Below are positions 18,528 to 26,332 of a stretch of DNA of 64,000 nucleotides, piece by piece. Where the stretch lies: assembly GCF_000238335.3 (NCBI RefSeq), contig NZ_AHCB03000005.1, positions 1,550,001-1,614,000 of the forward strand. Reading direction: 5' to 3'. Under the pieces are notes generated by a model. The model did no database searches. It worked only from the letters and a program-made list of their open reading frames with translations, and was not told the DNA's origin. Numbering within the stretch: position 1 is the first letter of the stretch; each line of letters starts with the position of its first letter. The DNA is from Pseudoalteromonas marina (GTDB lineage: Bacteria; Pseudomonadota; Gammaproteobacteria; Enterobacterales; Alteromonadaceae). A program made the position numbers and the translations under genes.

Positions 18528-19556
18528 TTAATTACCTAACATTGAATTATTTATACTACAAACAGCACAATTTCTTCCGTTATCTTTTGCTATGTATAAA
18601 TAACCGTCAGCTGCTTTAAGTATTTTAGATAAATCAACAAACGAATCTGTAACCAGTTCCTCCAAACCAATACTTATTGTAATTTTTAAACTATTTTTCT
18701 CATAAGTAAAATGATGACTTTCAACCGTTTTAATTAAACACTTTATTAAGTCATAAGCGGCTTGTAGATCAGTGTTTATAACCACTACAAATTCCTCACC
18801 GCCCATTCTAAATACATTATCTTCTTTAAATTTTTCTACAAATAACTCAGTTAGTTGCGTTAAAACAGCATCACCTGCGTCGTGTCCATATTTATCGTTC
18901 ACCTTTTTAAAAAAATCAATATCAATTAGTGCTATGCATAAAGGCTCATCAATAATTGTTTGTTTACTAAAGCGGCTTTGTAATGCACGTCTATTAAACG
19001 CTTTTGTTAACGGATCTCTTAGTGCCAAATTTAAAATTGTTTCTTGGTTAGAATACCTCATCGCTTCATAAATATGCGAAACGGTCCATATAGTCATATA
19101 CGAAAGGCCTAAGTTAACAATTAAGTGCAAACTATTCGCACCACCTAAACTGAGGAAAGAATATAAAGGAATTACCGACGCAAACAGTAAGCAAAAGCTA
19201 CTTATAAACCCGTGTTTTTTACCAAATAACAAATACGCCAAAATGGGAAATGTACAAATCCAATGCGTTATACCCTCATCTGTTTTTAAAATATAAACAG
19301 CTAAAAATACAACAAAAAAATAAGCATAGGCTACCGCCCATCTATGCCAAACCTTTGAGGCAGATATACACGTTTTGTAATACGTGTAAAAACAAAACAC
19401 AGCGAGTAAAACTTCTATCGCTCCTAATATGTAAACCTTCGAAATAATTATATTTACGTAAGCTACAACAAGCGCAACTAGCGCTATTATTAAACTCATT
19501 CCTTGAAGAACTTTTATTCTTACCTCTTGTGTTTTATCGAATGAATGACGGTTCAT
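18528..19556 (-). CDS. Membrane diguanylate cyclase (GGDEF)
   Basis: Cyclic di-GMP synthase of 342 residues. About five or six membrane helices occupy residues 15-165, with no recognised sensor domain. The catalytic domain starts at LRDPLTKAFNRRALQ and has DIDFFKKVNDKYGHDAGD and the loop MGGEEF near 252. The position of the inhibitory I-site reads FKED, without the required arginine. The start ATG has AAGGA upstream. It is a separate gene from the other cyclase at 5026-6108 and is not a close duplicate. It ends only 13 bases from the convergent GlxA-like gene. Confidence 0.9.
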   Translation of the reverse strand: MNRHSFDKTQEVRIKVLQGMSLIIALVALVVAYVNIIISKVYILGAIEVLLAVFCFYTYYKTCISASKVWHRWAVAYAYFFVVFLAVYILKTDEGITHWICTFPILAYLLFGKKHGFISSFCLLFASVIPLYSFLSLGGANSLHLIVNLGLSYMTIWTVSHIYEAMRYSNQETILNLALRDPLTKAFNRRALQSRFSKQTIIDEPLCIALIDIDFFKKVNDKYGHDAGDAVLTQLTELFVEKFKEDNVFRMGGEEFVVVINTDLQAAYDLIKCLIKTVESHHFTYEKNSLKITISIGLEELVTDSFVDLSKILKAADGYLYIAKDNGRNCAVCSINNSMLGN

Positions 19557-19721
19557 AAAATCCTTTTATATTGCTAACTATTTGTTCATAAATATATTTA
19601 TCAATATTAGATTAGATACAAGTAAATTAACAGCACGCATATGATTAGACTTTAATCGAAAAGTTATCCGCTGAATAATAGGCCAGTTATAATTTTAAAA
19701 ACACAATGTACATTTAAGTCA

Positions 19722-19759
19722 TAATAAAACAAAACGCCACTAAATTAGTGGCGTTTTGT
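19722..19759 (-). terminator. Terminator overlapping the stop of the MgtC-type gene
   Basis: On the minus strand ACAAAACGCCACTA and its complement (19729-19742 with 19746-19759) form a 14-bp stem with a three-base loop, followed by a T-rich tract to 19722. The stop codon (19745-19747) lies inside the hairpin. Confidence 0.88.
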
Positions 19760-20254
19760 ATCGTTGAAGTCTTTTCGGTAGTAACGCTTTTGATAGCTTT
19801 TTACTCTAGTGTGGACGCCTTTACTTAAGCTTTTAAATTTTGCCTCAAGTACATCTACACCGTATAAAATACCAACCACCAGCACTGAAAGTTTAATAGC
19901 AGCAGCTAGATTATCGGTGGCTATCATTACGCCAATTGAGGCAAGCACCCAAATGGTTGCAGCTGAGGTAACCCCTACAACGGCTCCGTCTTTTGCAAGC
20001 ATAACGCCTGCGCCTAAAAAGCCAATGCCTGTAATTATTTGCCCCACTACACGCGAATGATCAATTACATCCCCTTGTAAGTTAAACGCGGTCGATAAAA
20101 ACAAATACGTGCCCAGCGTAATTAAAGCTGAGGTACGAATACCCACAGGTTTACCGCGTAACTGGCGCTCTAACCCAATTATGGCACCGCAAAAAGCGGC
20201 GGTGCCAATGGCCGCCCACGAATAAGGGGCTACATCAATTAAATCTAAAAAAGT
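19745..20254 (-). CDS. MgtC/SapB-family membrane protein
   Basis: Inner-membrane protein of 169 residues with the SapB core: AAFCGAIIGLERQLRGKPVGIRTSALITLGTYLF, GQIITGIGFLGAGVML and TSAATIWVLASIGV. A basic tail (about 135-169) replaces the ACT-like C domain of true MgtC. The start is uncertain: GTG at 20252-20254 gives MTFLDLIDVAPYSW, like family members, while an in-frame TTG at 20287 would make it overlap the upstream gene by 14 bases. It is the last gene after the ATP-grasp and GNAT/C39 genes and may be coupled to them. Function unknown. Confidence 0.82.
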   Translation of the reverse strand, partial: TFLDLIDVAPYSWAAIGTAAFCGAIIGLERQLRGKPVGIRTSALITLGTYLFLSTAFNLQGDVIDHSRVVGQIITGIGFLGAGVMLAKDGAVVGVTSAATIWVLASIGVMIATDNLAAAIKLSVLVVGILYGVDVLEAKFKSLSKGVHTRVKSYQKRYYRKDFNDTKRH

Positions 20255-20273
20255 CACTTTTAACGAAAACCTA

Positions 20274-21383
20274 TTAACTATTAGCAATGGCCACTGCGGT
20301 TCTTAGCCGTTGGCCACCAAATGCTGACATTTTACTAAAATCACTGCGCGCTATAGGTACGTACTGGCAATCTATAGCGAGTTGTTTGTCGCTTCCTGGC
20401 TCGCAAAATGGGTCATGAACATACACGCAGTGCTCATCAAGGTGGGTAACGCAAACCCAATGAGGTGATTTTTTACCATCAAAACTGTATGTGCTAATTA
20501 ATAACAGCACACTAAAGCCTTGGCTTAACCACTGTTCAATATGCTCAAGCTCAACATCTTCATGCACAAGCGGTATATTTGCTTGCGCCATACCCTCTAC
20601 AAATTGTTGGTGTACTGTTGAAAGCACCACTTTTTTGTTTTCATTGCGTACGCCATCTAAAAACAAAGGCTCTGTGGTATTTACCATTACCTCGCTTTTA
20701 AAGCCGCGCTTATTAGCGGCAAGTGCTAAACCAAACGGATGGCAACCACCATGACCCGATGTCATAAAAATGGTGGTGCCTTCGCGCCAAAGAGCCAGCT
20801 CATGCGATTGGCTAAGCTCCGTTGTTGGCTCAAGTGCCCCCATTGCCATTAATAGCGCAGCAGGCCCACAGGTAAACTCGGTAGTTTGCTGATACCACGG
20901 CGTTAATCGCGATACTTTTAGCTCACTCGTTTGGCGAATATTTTTTTGCATTCGTAGTGCATCGCTGTGATCGTCATAATAATCGCTATATTGACCAAAC
21001 ACTCTGTAACCCAAGCTTTTGTATAGCCCTATCGCACTTTCGTTATTTACGGCCACTTCTAATCGTAAGTAAATTCGCCCACGCTCGCAGGTTTGTTTTT
21101 CAAGCGCAGCTAATAGCATTTTAGCAATGCCTTTACCTTGCATTGTGGGTTTTACAGCAAGCGAATATAAACGCGCCAAACGCGTGCCTTTATGACACCA
21201 CACCAGCCCATAGCCGCACACTTGCTCGCCATTATCGGCAATTAGCAAAATACCGTGCTTAGCATTTAACCAGCGTTTTAAGCTACGCGGGCTCAATTTA
21301 TCGTTATTAAAGCACGCGTTTTCAAGGTCTATTAGTGCGGTTAAATCACTGCTAAGTGCTTTTCGAATAACAAGGTTACTCAT
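20274..21383 (-). CDS. GNAT acetyltransferase fused to C39-like peptidase
   Basis: A two-domain protein of 369 residues. Residues 1-140 are a GNAT N-acetyltransferase of RimI type (ALIDLENACF, LARLYSLAVKPTMQGKGIAKMLLAALE, LEVAVNNESAIGLYKSLGY). Residues about 160-360 resemble the C39-like papain fold of DUF3335: a cysteine in TEFTCGPAALLMAM, a histidine in SPHWVCVTHLD and an aspartate in VYVHDPF form a plausible triad. It lies three bases from a RimK-like ATP-grasp gene upstream. The pairing suggests joint peptide ligation, trimming and capping, but the substrate is unknown. Start is a regular ATG. Confidence 0.85.
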   Translation of the reverse strand: MSNLVIRKALSSDLTALIDLENACFNNDKLSPRSLKRWLNAKHGILLIADNGEQVCGYGLVWCHKGTRLARLYSLAVKPTMQGKGIAKMLLAALEKQTCERGRIYLRLEVAVNNESAIGLYKSLGYRVFGQYSDYYDDHSDALRMQKNIRQTSELKVSRLTPWYQQTTEFTCGPAALLMAMGALEPTTELSQSHELALWREGTTIFMTSGHGGCHPFGLALAANKRGFKSEVMVNTTEPLFLDGVRNENKKVVLSTVHQQFVEGMAQANIPLVHEDVELEHIEQWLSQGFSVLLLISTYSFDGKKSPHWVCVTHLDEHCVYVHDPFCEPGSDKQLAIDCQYVPIARSDFSKMSAFGGQRLRTAVAIANS

Positions 21384-21386
21384 GTA

Positions 21387-22781
21387 TTAGCCACGGCCTC
21401 GCGCTTCTAAGCGTTGTTTAAATTCATCCATAATGATCATGTATAGTTCGTCGCCTAAATAGCCATCTTCTACTTTGTGATCAATACTTGGATTGTCATT
21501 TACTTCAAGCACATATGCTTTGCCTAGATGTTCTTTAACGTCTACGCCATATAAGCCTTTGCCCACAGTTTTACATGCTTTTAAAGCGGCATCTAACACG
21601 GCTTTTGGTAACTCAAAGGTAGGTAGCGTTTCAAAGCCACCAGAGAAAAACCGTTTAGCATCATGATTATAAATTTGCCAATGGTTGCGCGCCATTAAGT
21701 AGCGGCACGCATAAATAGCGCGGCCATTTAATACACCTACTCGCCAATCGTATTCTGTGTACATGTATTCTTGTGCCAGTACCAATGCGCTATATTCAAA
21801 CAGCTCGGTTAGTTTAGTTTCAAGCTCACTGCGGTTTGCAACTTTAAACACCCCTTTTGAGAACGACCCTTCAGGCATTTTTAAAACAAGCGGATACGTA
21901 AAAGCTTCTTCTAGCTGCTCAAACGTTTGCGCTGATTGATCAGCCACTACAACCGTTTTTAAACTGGGCACTTTTTGGTAATTAAACGCATCATGTAAAT
22001 ACACTTTATTACAACAACGTAAAATAGACTCAGCATCGTCAATTACTACTAAACCTAGGTTTTGCGCTTTGCTTGCAAGGCGATACGTTGGGTGATCAAT
22101 CGCTGTCGTTTGGCGAATAAATAACGCATCAAACTGGGCAATATTGTCTATTTCATCAAAACTGAGTGCTTGTGCATTAATACCATGTTTAGCCGCTGCT
22201 TTTATAAAACGGGCAATGGCATCTTTATCACTCGGTGGTACTTTTTCGTTATGATCAACCAGTATTGCCATATCCCATCTAAAACGGCGCTGCACATTTC
22301 CAATGCGCCACTGTGTTTGGGTAAACGTATTTAGTTTTGCTACAAAATTGCTATATTGCTCCTCGTTTAAAGAGCTTAGCGAACCTTGCTGTAACAAACC
22401 TTGCTCATCTACAAATAAAATAGGCGCTGGGTATTGTTTAAATACCGATTTAGCCGCTTTACTTTGTAATTCGTTTAGCGCATTACCAAAGTAAATTTCG
22501 CCATCAATTTGCCCAACATTTAACATAGGTGCGTGGCCGCCTCGAAGCGCGTTTATTGTTTTTACACTGGGTAATACTTGGTGCTTACGAGCCTCTGCAA
22601 GCAATGAGCAATAGTAACCCTTACTCAAGTATTGGCTTGAGTCGCATAAATTAATAATGCGGGTTTTAGGTTCATTATGTTTTGGGTAATCACGCAAGTA
22701 ACTATTAAACGTAATCACATTTTCGAAAGATTGAGCAAGTGTTTGCTCATTGTTATCAACCACTATTAAGGTTTTAAACAC
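21387..22781 (-). CDS. RimK-like ATP-grasp ligase
   Basis: Probable ATP-dependent carboxylate-amine ligase of 464 residues. The first 170 residues form the RimK-like ATP-grasp N-terminal domain; the ATP-grasp follows with LVLKMPEGSFSKGVFKV (ATP lysine), LVLAQEYMYTEYDWRVGVLNG and the metal site YVLEVNDNPSID. It is longer than RimK (about 300) because of the extra N domain, so it is unlikely to be the ribosomal S6 glutamate ligase itself. The start is GTG at 22779-22781 with AGGA ten bases upstream. It heads a unit with the GNAT/C39 gene (three-base gap). Confidence 0.86.
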   Translation of the reverse strand: MFKTLIVVDNNEQTLAQSFENVITFNSYLRDYPKHNEPKTRIINLCDSSQYLSKGYYCSLLAEARKHQVLPSVKTINALRGGHAPMLNVGQIDGEIYFGNALNELQSKAAKSVFKQYPAPILFVDEQGLLQQGSLSSLNEEQYSNFVAKLNTFTQTQWRIGNVQRRFRWDMAILVDHNEKVPPSDKDAIARFIKAAAKHGINAQALSFDEIDNIAQFDALFIRQTTAIDHPTYRLASKAQNLGLVVIDDAESILRCCNKVYLHDAFNYQKVPSLKTVVVADQSAQTFEQLEEAFTYPLVLKMPEGSFSKGVFKVANRSELETKLTELFEYSALVLAQEYMYTEYDWRVGVLNGRAIYACRYLMARNHWQIYNHDAKRFFSGGFETLPTFELPKAVLDAALKACKTVGKGLYGVDVKEHLGKAYVLEVNDNPSIDHKVEDGYLGDELYMIIMDEFKQRLEARGRG

Positions 22782-23098
22782 GACTTTTCCTAGTTATACC
22801 AATCGGTAGTAAGCCAAATATAAATGCGTGCGATCTTTAAATTATCGCACTATAAATAGAAACACCCATCGTACTAAGTGGGCATTGCGCGTATCACTTA
22901 ATCCGATGGGTGCTTTAACAAATACCTACTGTAAGTGTTAGCGCCTAAATTGCTTAGGCGACATCTGCTTTATATGCCCTTTTTAAAAACCACACAAACG
23001 AGATATTTTTAGCGTAAAGATAAAAAATATTGATTAACTATATTTTCCTATTAATGCAGATTAAAATACGCAAAATTACTATTTTATGAGCGTTATAA
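22782..23098. other. Divergent intergenic region with two stem-loops
   Basis: No gene is seen. GTGCGAT (22828-22834) pairs with ATCGCAC (22844-22850). A larger structure pairs CACCCATCG (22863-22871) with CGATGGGTG (22904-22912) and, inside it, TAAGTG (22875-22880) with CACTTA (22895-22900). Both precede the ATP-grasp gene on the minus strand and could form its leader or end another short RNA. Neither has a following T run. Confidence 0.55.
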
Positions 23099-23437
23099 AT
23101 GTCACACCCAGCCTGCCCACAGTGCCAATCTGAATATGTTTACGAAGACCAGCAACTGCTTATTTGCCCTGAATGCGCCTATGAATGGAACCCAAATAAC
23201 ACAGGCAATGAAGACGCAATTTTAGTTAAAGATGCCAACGGCACCCTGCTTAATGATGGCGATAAAGTGACCATAGCCAAAGATTTAAAAATAAAAGGCA
23301 GCTCACAAGTTATTAAAATTGGCACCAAAGCGATTGTTAGGCGTGTGCTTGATAAAAAAGATCACGAGCTAGATTGTAAAGTAGATGGTATTGGCGAAAT
23401 GATGGTAACAGCAAAGTTTGTGAAAAAGGCTAACTAG
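23099..23437 (+). CDS. yjdM: YjdM (PhnA-type) zinc-ribbon protein
   Basis: A small cytoplasmic protein of 112 residues. The N-terminal zinc ribbon has CPQC and CPEC (Cys6, Cys9, Cys25, Cys28), followed by the compact PhnA/YjdM domain with NDGDKVTIAKDLKIKGSS and IKIGTKAIVRRV. Members were once named for alkylphosphonate use, but they are not part of C-P lyase and the role is unclear. It is a single gene ending in a convergent region with a GC-rich stem-loop. Confidence 0.93.
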   Translation: MSHPACPQCQSEYVYEDQQLLICPECAYEWNPNNTGNEDAILVKDANGTLLNDGDKVTIAKDLKIKGSSQVIKIGTKAIVRRVLDKKDHELDCKVDGIGEMMVTAKFVKKAN

Positions 23438-23455
23438 TTTAAGTACGTCGGATAA

Positions 23456-23485
23456 GTGGCGAGGCCATTCTGCATGTCTCGCCAC
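23456..23485. terminator. Stem-loop after yjdM
   Basis: GTGGCGAG (23456-23463) pairs with CTCGCCAC (23478-23485). It lies between convergent genes and is preceded by GTCGGATAAG, a fragment of the REP-like element seen at 26307. No T run follows, so it is a weak terminator candidate or a repeat remnant. Confidence 0.5.
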
Positions 23486-23505
23486 AACGAACTAATTAGT
23501 TGATT

Positions 23506-23907
23506 TTAGAGAGTTGTTGGTGAACATTCGTTATCAACCGCTAAACCCAAGTCTATGTGAGCGACAATATAGCCATATTCCTTCTTTGACAATTTGCTAG
23601 TTTTATATTGTTCTTTTGCCGACTTATGGTTCCATGATTCACCACATTTTGACTCTGGAATTTGAAGTTCTAGGGTAAGTAGGTATTCCTTTTCTTTCTC
23701 TATGGAATACCCTTTTTTCACAGAGCTTTTCGCGCAGAGGCTAAGTGCATATTCAACCGCAAACTTATCTACGCTTGGTAAGCCAACAAATTCAACATCA
23801 CACCCTAAAACACGTTCGCCAGAGGCCTTCGTGTAATAAAGCTTTCCTGTAGTGCAAGCTGATAATAAAAAGAGCATCGCGTATATTGATAAAAATCTAT
23901 GAATCAA
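23506..23907 (-). CDS. Small predicted lipoprotein
   Basis: An unrecognised lipoprotein of 133 residues. The signal ends in lipobox LSAC (Cys18). The mature chain has three further cysteines (GCDVEF, LCAKSS, SKCGESW) and a final one near the end, perhaps in disulfides, and ends with a beta-rich segment. The start is TTG at 23905-23907, five bases after AAGGAAG; no ATG in frame gives a full signal peptide. It lies at the left end of the run of small same-strand genes (23506-26113). Confidence 0.68.
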   Translation of the reverse strand: MIHRFLSIYAMLFLLSACTTGKLYYTKASGERVLGCDVEFVGLPSVDKFAVEYALSLCAKSSVKKGYSIEKEKEYLLTLELQIPESKCGESWNHKSAKEQYKTSKLSKKEYGYIVAHIDLGLAVDNECSPTTL

Positions 23908-24027
23908 AGTACTTCCTTATTTACTATTGTCAAGCTCTGCAGGCATTCGAAGCTTAGCGAAAATTGGTTCGCTCAAACTATTTATTTAGACTGACACCCA
24001 TCTTAATTTCAAAGTTTAGGTGACTGT

Positions 24028-24456
24028 CTAATTAATTATGTTTATGCAAACTAGGGTGACAAACACAATAACTGGCGCAAACAAACAAGCTAAAAAAATG
24101 TGACCTTTAGAATCTGTCTTGTACTCGTAGTTCTTTTTTACAAAAAAAGGGTATAGCCTAGCGCTCATGCTGATTTGAACGAAAATATGCAAAGTTAAGA
24201 TTCTCAGAGAAAATTTCACTGGTAGCATTTCCATTAGATTCAACGTAAGCACAATCAAAATAGGTATAATAAGCAGAGTAAAGAAGACCTTGAAGCGGTT
24301 GCCCATAATCCAAATCGTAACGGAATTTCGCTCATCAACTTCTTGCTGAGAATTAAGGTGCCGACCACATTCTGAGCAAACGAATTGAGATAGAGGAAAA
24401 GAATCGAAGTTCCCACATTCACTACTCCCACAAACTTTAAATGTTCGGTGTTTCAT
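24028..24456 (-). CDS. Zinc-ribbon membrane protein of unknown function
   Basis: A protein of 142 residues starting with a zinc ribbon (Cys9, Cys14, then CSEC near 28-31, first pair spaced CGSSEC) and then three hydrophobic segments (about 54-73, 82-98, 120-140). It resembles no family I can name. The gene begins about 25 bases after the boundary of an attC-like site (24476-24563), the close spacing typical of integron cassettes. A hairpin at 23986-24031 overlaps its end. Confidence 0.65.
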   Translation of the reverse strand: MKHRTFKVCGSSECGNFDSFPLSQFVCSECGRHLNSQQEVDERNSVTIWIMGNRFKVFFTLLIIPILIVLTLNLMEMLPVKFSLRILTLHIFVQISMSARLYPFFVKKNYEYKTDSKGHIFLACLFAPVIVFVTLVCINIIN

Positions 24457-24475
24457 ATATCAACCTAAAACGCCG

Positions 24476-24563
24476 TTGTAACTGGCTTATAATATTTGGC
24501 TAAAACTTGTCAGGTACGGACAAAGCCAACTTTTATTTGTCCTGATTAATTTGCTTGTTAGCT
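24476..24563 (-). repeat. attC-like recombination site 2
   Basis: On the minus strand the site opens with AGCTAAC and closes with GTTACAA. Directly inside the opening end it reads AAGCAAATTAATCAGGACAAA, nearly the same as site 1. Inner inverted repeats (TTGGCT with AGCCAA; GGACAAA with TTTGTCC) support a folded attC. The end of the gene at 24533 lies inside it, as is common for cassettes. The closing core departs from GTTRRRY, so it is less certain than site 1. Confidence 0.5.
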
Positions 24564-25066
24564 CGAATATACTCTAGCCCCAATTCTTTTTTGCATATAT
24601 CTACGCTCTCAAACTTTTCATCAGAATAAAATAGTGCACCAATTATCTTATTATTTTTTGGGTTAAAAGACACACTTAACGAATCAACTCCCTTCGTTTC
24701 ATTGCGATTAATTTTTAAAGTCAAAGATGTTTCGTTTTCTGTGCGTTGCATTTTAACGTGTGTAATAGAAGAAACTTGGTAAAAAGCAGGATACAGAATT
24801 AAGGAAGAACTGAACGCGTTAATTAAGGCTTGTTTATCATTCCACTCCGGAATTGATTTCTGATACCTTTCCATTGCAGTTAAGTAATCATGATATTCAT
24901 CTATTCGATCAGCAGAGTGATAACTTTTAGATAGGTTCTTAACGTCATAAATATAATTATTGATTTGAATAAGCTCATCACTTGAGCATACGTTAGCGAA
25001 ACCCCCTGCTGTAAAAGTCGAACCTAGTAGCAAAACTAAATGACTAAGTTTCATATTTGAAAACAT
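24533..25066 (-). CDS. Exported protein of unknown function (cassette gene)
   Basis: A protein of 177 residues with a signal peptide (HLVLLLGSTFTAGGFA, cleavage before NVCSS). The mature part is helical at first (about 28-90) and then strand-rich (TSLTLKINRNETKGVDSLSVSFNPK); it has two cysteines. No family recognised. GGGAGG lies just upstream of the ATG. Attc-like sites lie on both sides: the start is about 20 bases from the boundary in site 1 and the stop lies within site 2, so gene and site 2 make up one apparent cassette, 24482-25085. Confidence 0.68.
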   Translation of the reverse strand: MFSNMKLSHLVLLLGSTFTAGGFANVCSSDELIQINNYIYDVKNLSKSYHSADRIDEYHDYLTAMERYQKSIPEWNDKQALINAFSSSLILYPAFYQVSSITHVKMQRTENETSLTLKINRNETKGVDSLSVSFNPKNNKIIGALFYSDEKFESVDICKKELGLEYIRANKQINQDK

Positions 25067-25079
25067 ACGCCTCCCTTCA

Positions 25080-25164
25080 AGCTAACAGGCAAAATTAAAT
25101 AAGCTAAAATCGAGCGAAGCGACGAGCTTATTTAATTTTGTCCTAATTTGGCGCCTTGTTAGAC
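25080..25164 (-). repeat. attC-like recombination site 1
   Basis: On the minus strand the 85-bp site begins GTCTAAC and ends GTTAGCT, matching the RYYYAAC and GTTRRRY-type ends of integron attC sites. AAGGC follows the first core and GCCT precedes the second, so the arms pair with one extra A left out, as in attC. A 16-bp perfect inverted repeat (25090-25105 with 25125-25140) makes the central stem. The stop codon of the gene at 25143 lies in the first arm. Confidence 0.62.
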
Positions 25165-25766
25165 ATTTTTAAACAATCGCTAACTAGCCGCTCTCGATTC
25201 GTTAATGTAAATCTATCTAAATGAAAAAAGTATTTACCTTCATCACCGGAGGTGATGACTAATTGATTATCAGTTAAATCTACATTCTTAAACTTCATGA
25301 TTGAAGATGTTATTAGCCCTAACCTATGACACTTCATGCTTTTGTCTTGGTAATTAAAACTTACCTGCAAAGAACTGGAAAATTTATAAACTATATATAC
25401 TAAACAAAAAACAAGCCAACTATCAAAAGGATTAACGTCAGCCCAAAATTCAGAACCAAGAAGGATGGCGAATAATAAATCTATAAATAGAGCTATTACG
25501 AGCCAAATAGCTACATATTTTATTAAAAGCTTAGCTTTGAATTTCTCAGAATAGTTAATTTGCTTACAATAGCCAGTTTCACAATCTTGAACCTTATAAA
25601 GAGTAAATATTGCAGCAAGAAATATTACAACTTGCACAACAATAAACCCAATAGCCGAACTATCCATTAAAATCGTACTATTGTTACGACCTACTAAGAA
25701 AACTCCACCAACATAGTCAGCAAAAAGAACGTAGAATAAAATATAAGTTCCAGTTTTTAACATCAT
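25143..25766 (-). CDS. Membrane protein of unknown function (cassette-like)
   Basis: A protein of 207 residues with four hydrophobic segments (about 5-27, 30-50, 76-100, 105-122) and a soluble tail of about 70 residues with MKCHRLGLITSSIMKFKNVDL, vaguely like a PH-type strand region. No family recognised. The last codons (MSNKAPN) are encoded inside attC-like site 1. Base composition is AT-rich even for this window. It starts with two adjacent ATG codons. Confidence 0.65.
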   Translation of the reverse strand: MMLKTGTYILFYVLFADYVGGVFLVGRNNSTILMDSSAIGFIVVQVVIFLAAIFTLYKVQDCETGYCKQINYSEKFKAKLLIKYVAIWLVIALFIDLLFAILLGSEFWADVNPFDSWLVFCLVYIVYKFSSSLQVSFNYQDKSMKCHRLGLITSSIMKFKNVDLTDNQLVITSGDEGKYFFHLDRFTLTNRERLVSDCLKMSNKAPN

Positions 25767-25816
25767 TACTCAATTGAATGTATTGTTATGTACGCATTAA
25801 CCAGAACATTCATTAA

Positions 25817-26113
25817 CTATATTTTCAGAAATTTTTTTGATTCTTTAAAAGACTTAGGTGTAAAGACCTCATCTGGGTCTTCTGTATTCGCACCATCAAT
25901 TGTTAATTCATAGTAAGTAATTTGCCCTTCAGCTTTTTCTACTTCTACGGAGAGCAAATAACTAGTTAATGACCGATACTCTTCAAATTTATCAAAGAAG
26001 CAGGCCTCATAGACAGGAACGTCGAGTTTTTTACCATAACCCACCAATTTGATAGATTGGAAACCACATGCAGCTAACAAAGAACAAAGTAAAATTGAAA
26101 TCAGTGTTTTCAT
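25817..26113 (-). CDS. Small predicted lipoprotein (cassette-like)
   Basis: A lipoprotein of 98 residues with signal TLISILLCSLLAAC (Cys16). The mature part is strand-rich with one more cysteine (EACFFDKF). No family recognised. The ATG lies only about 12 bases after GTTAGCA (26125-26131), a cassette-type boundary, and about 70 bases after a good promoter. Only 50 bases separate it from the next gene, too few for a full attC. Confidence 0.62.
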   Translation of the reverse strand: MKTLISILLCSLLAACGFQSIKLVGYGKKLDVPVYEACFFDKFEEYRSLTSYLLSVEVEKAEGQITYYELTIDGANTEDPDEVFTPKSFKESKKFLKI

Positions 26114-26124
26114 ATAACTCTAGG

Positions 26125-26131
26125 TGCTAAC
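26125..26131 (-). other. Possible integron-type junction
   Basis: GTTAGCA on the minus strand matches the core of attC/attI crossover points and sits between a strong promoter and the first small gene. Seven bases alone prove nothing; the position makes it suggestive. Confidence 0.3.
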
Positions 26132-26181
26132 AACATATTGAACACCATTTCGGTGGTTTATAACACCCCAAAACGGCGTAT

Positions 26182-26211
26182 ATTATATCGCTCAATAATT
26201 CCACTAAGCAA
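26182..26211 (-). promoter_or_regulatory. Sigma-70 promoter heading the cassette-like genes
   Basis: On the minus strand TTGCTT (26206-26211) and TATAAT (26182-26187) are separated by 18 bases. Transcription would start near 26175 and run into the small genes from 26113 to 23506. Confidence 0.65.
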
Positions 26212-26306
26212 CTCTAATGTAAACAATTAATTACGTATGTTATAAAAATTCTGTGGCAAAATACACCAAAACGACTGTTAATAATGTTATGAGACAAATT
26301 GGCTTT

Positions 26307-26332
26307 GTCGGATGGCGCTTCGCTTATCCGAC
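26307..26332. repeat. REP-like palindrome
   Basis: GTCGGAT (26307-26313) and ATCCGAC (26326-26332) flank a loop containing GGCGCTTCGCTT, followed by CTAC. This is very like the repetitive extragenic palindromes of enterobacteria. A fragment (GTCGGATAAG) recurs after yjdM at about 23448. Confidence 0.72.

Noticed and set aside
19745-20254. Virulence-type MgtC magnesium factor
   Set aside because: The ACT-like C-terminal domain is missing; both copies fit only the broad SapB-like group.
23986-24031. Hairpin with TTAGAC/GTCTAA ends as a third attC
   Set aside because: The core half-sites face the wrong way (TTAGAC on the left, GTCTAA on the right of the plus strand), and the inner attC sequence shared by the other two sites is missing. 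More likely a terminator.
25767-25816. attC between the two right-hand cassette-like genes
   Set aside because: Only 50 bases separate the genes and no GTTRRRY/RYYYAAC pair is seen; at most a deleted remnant.
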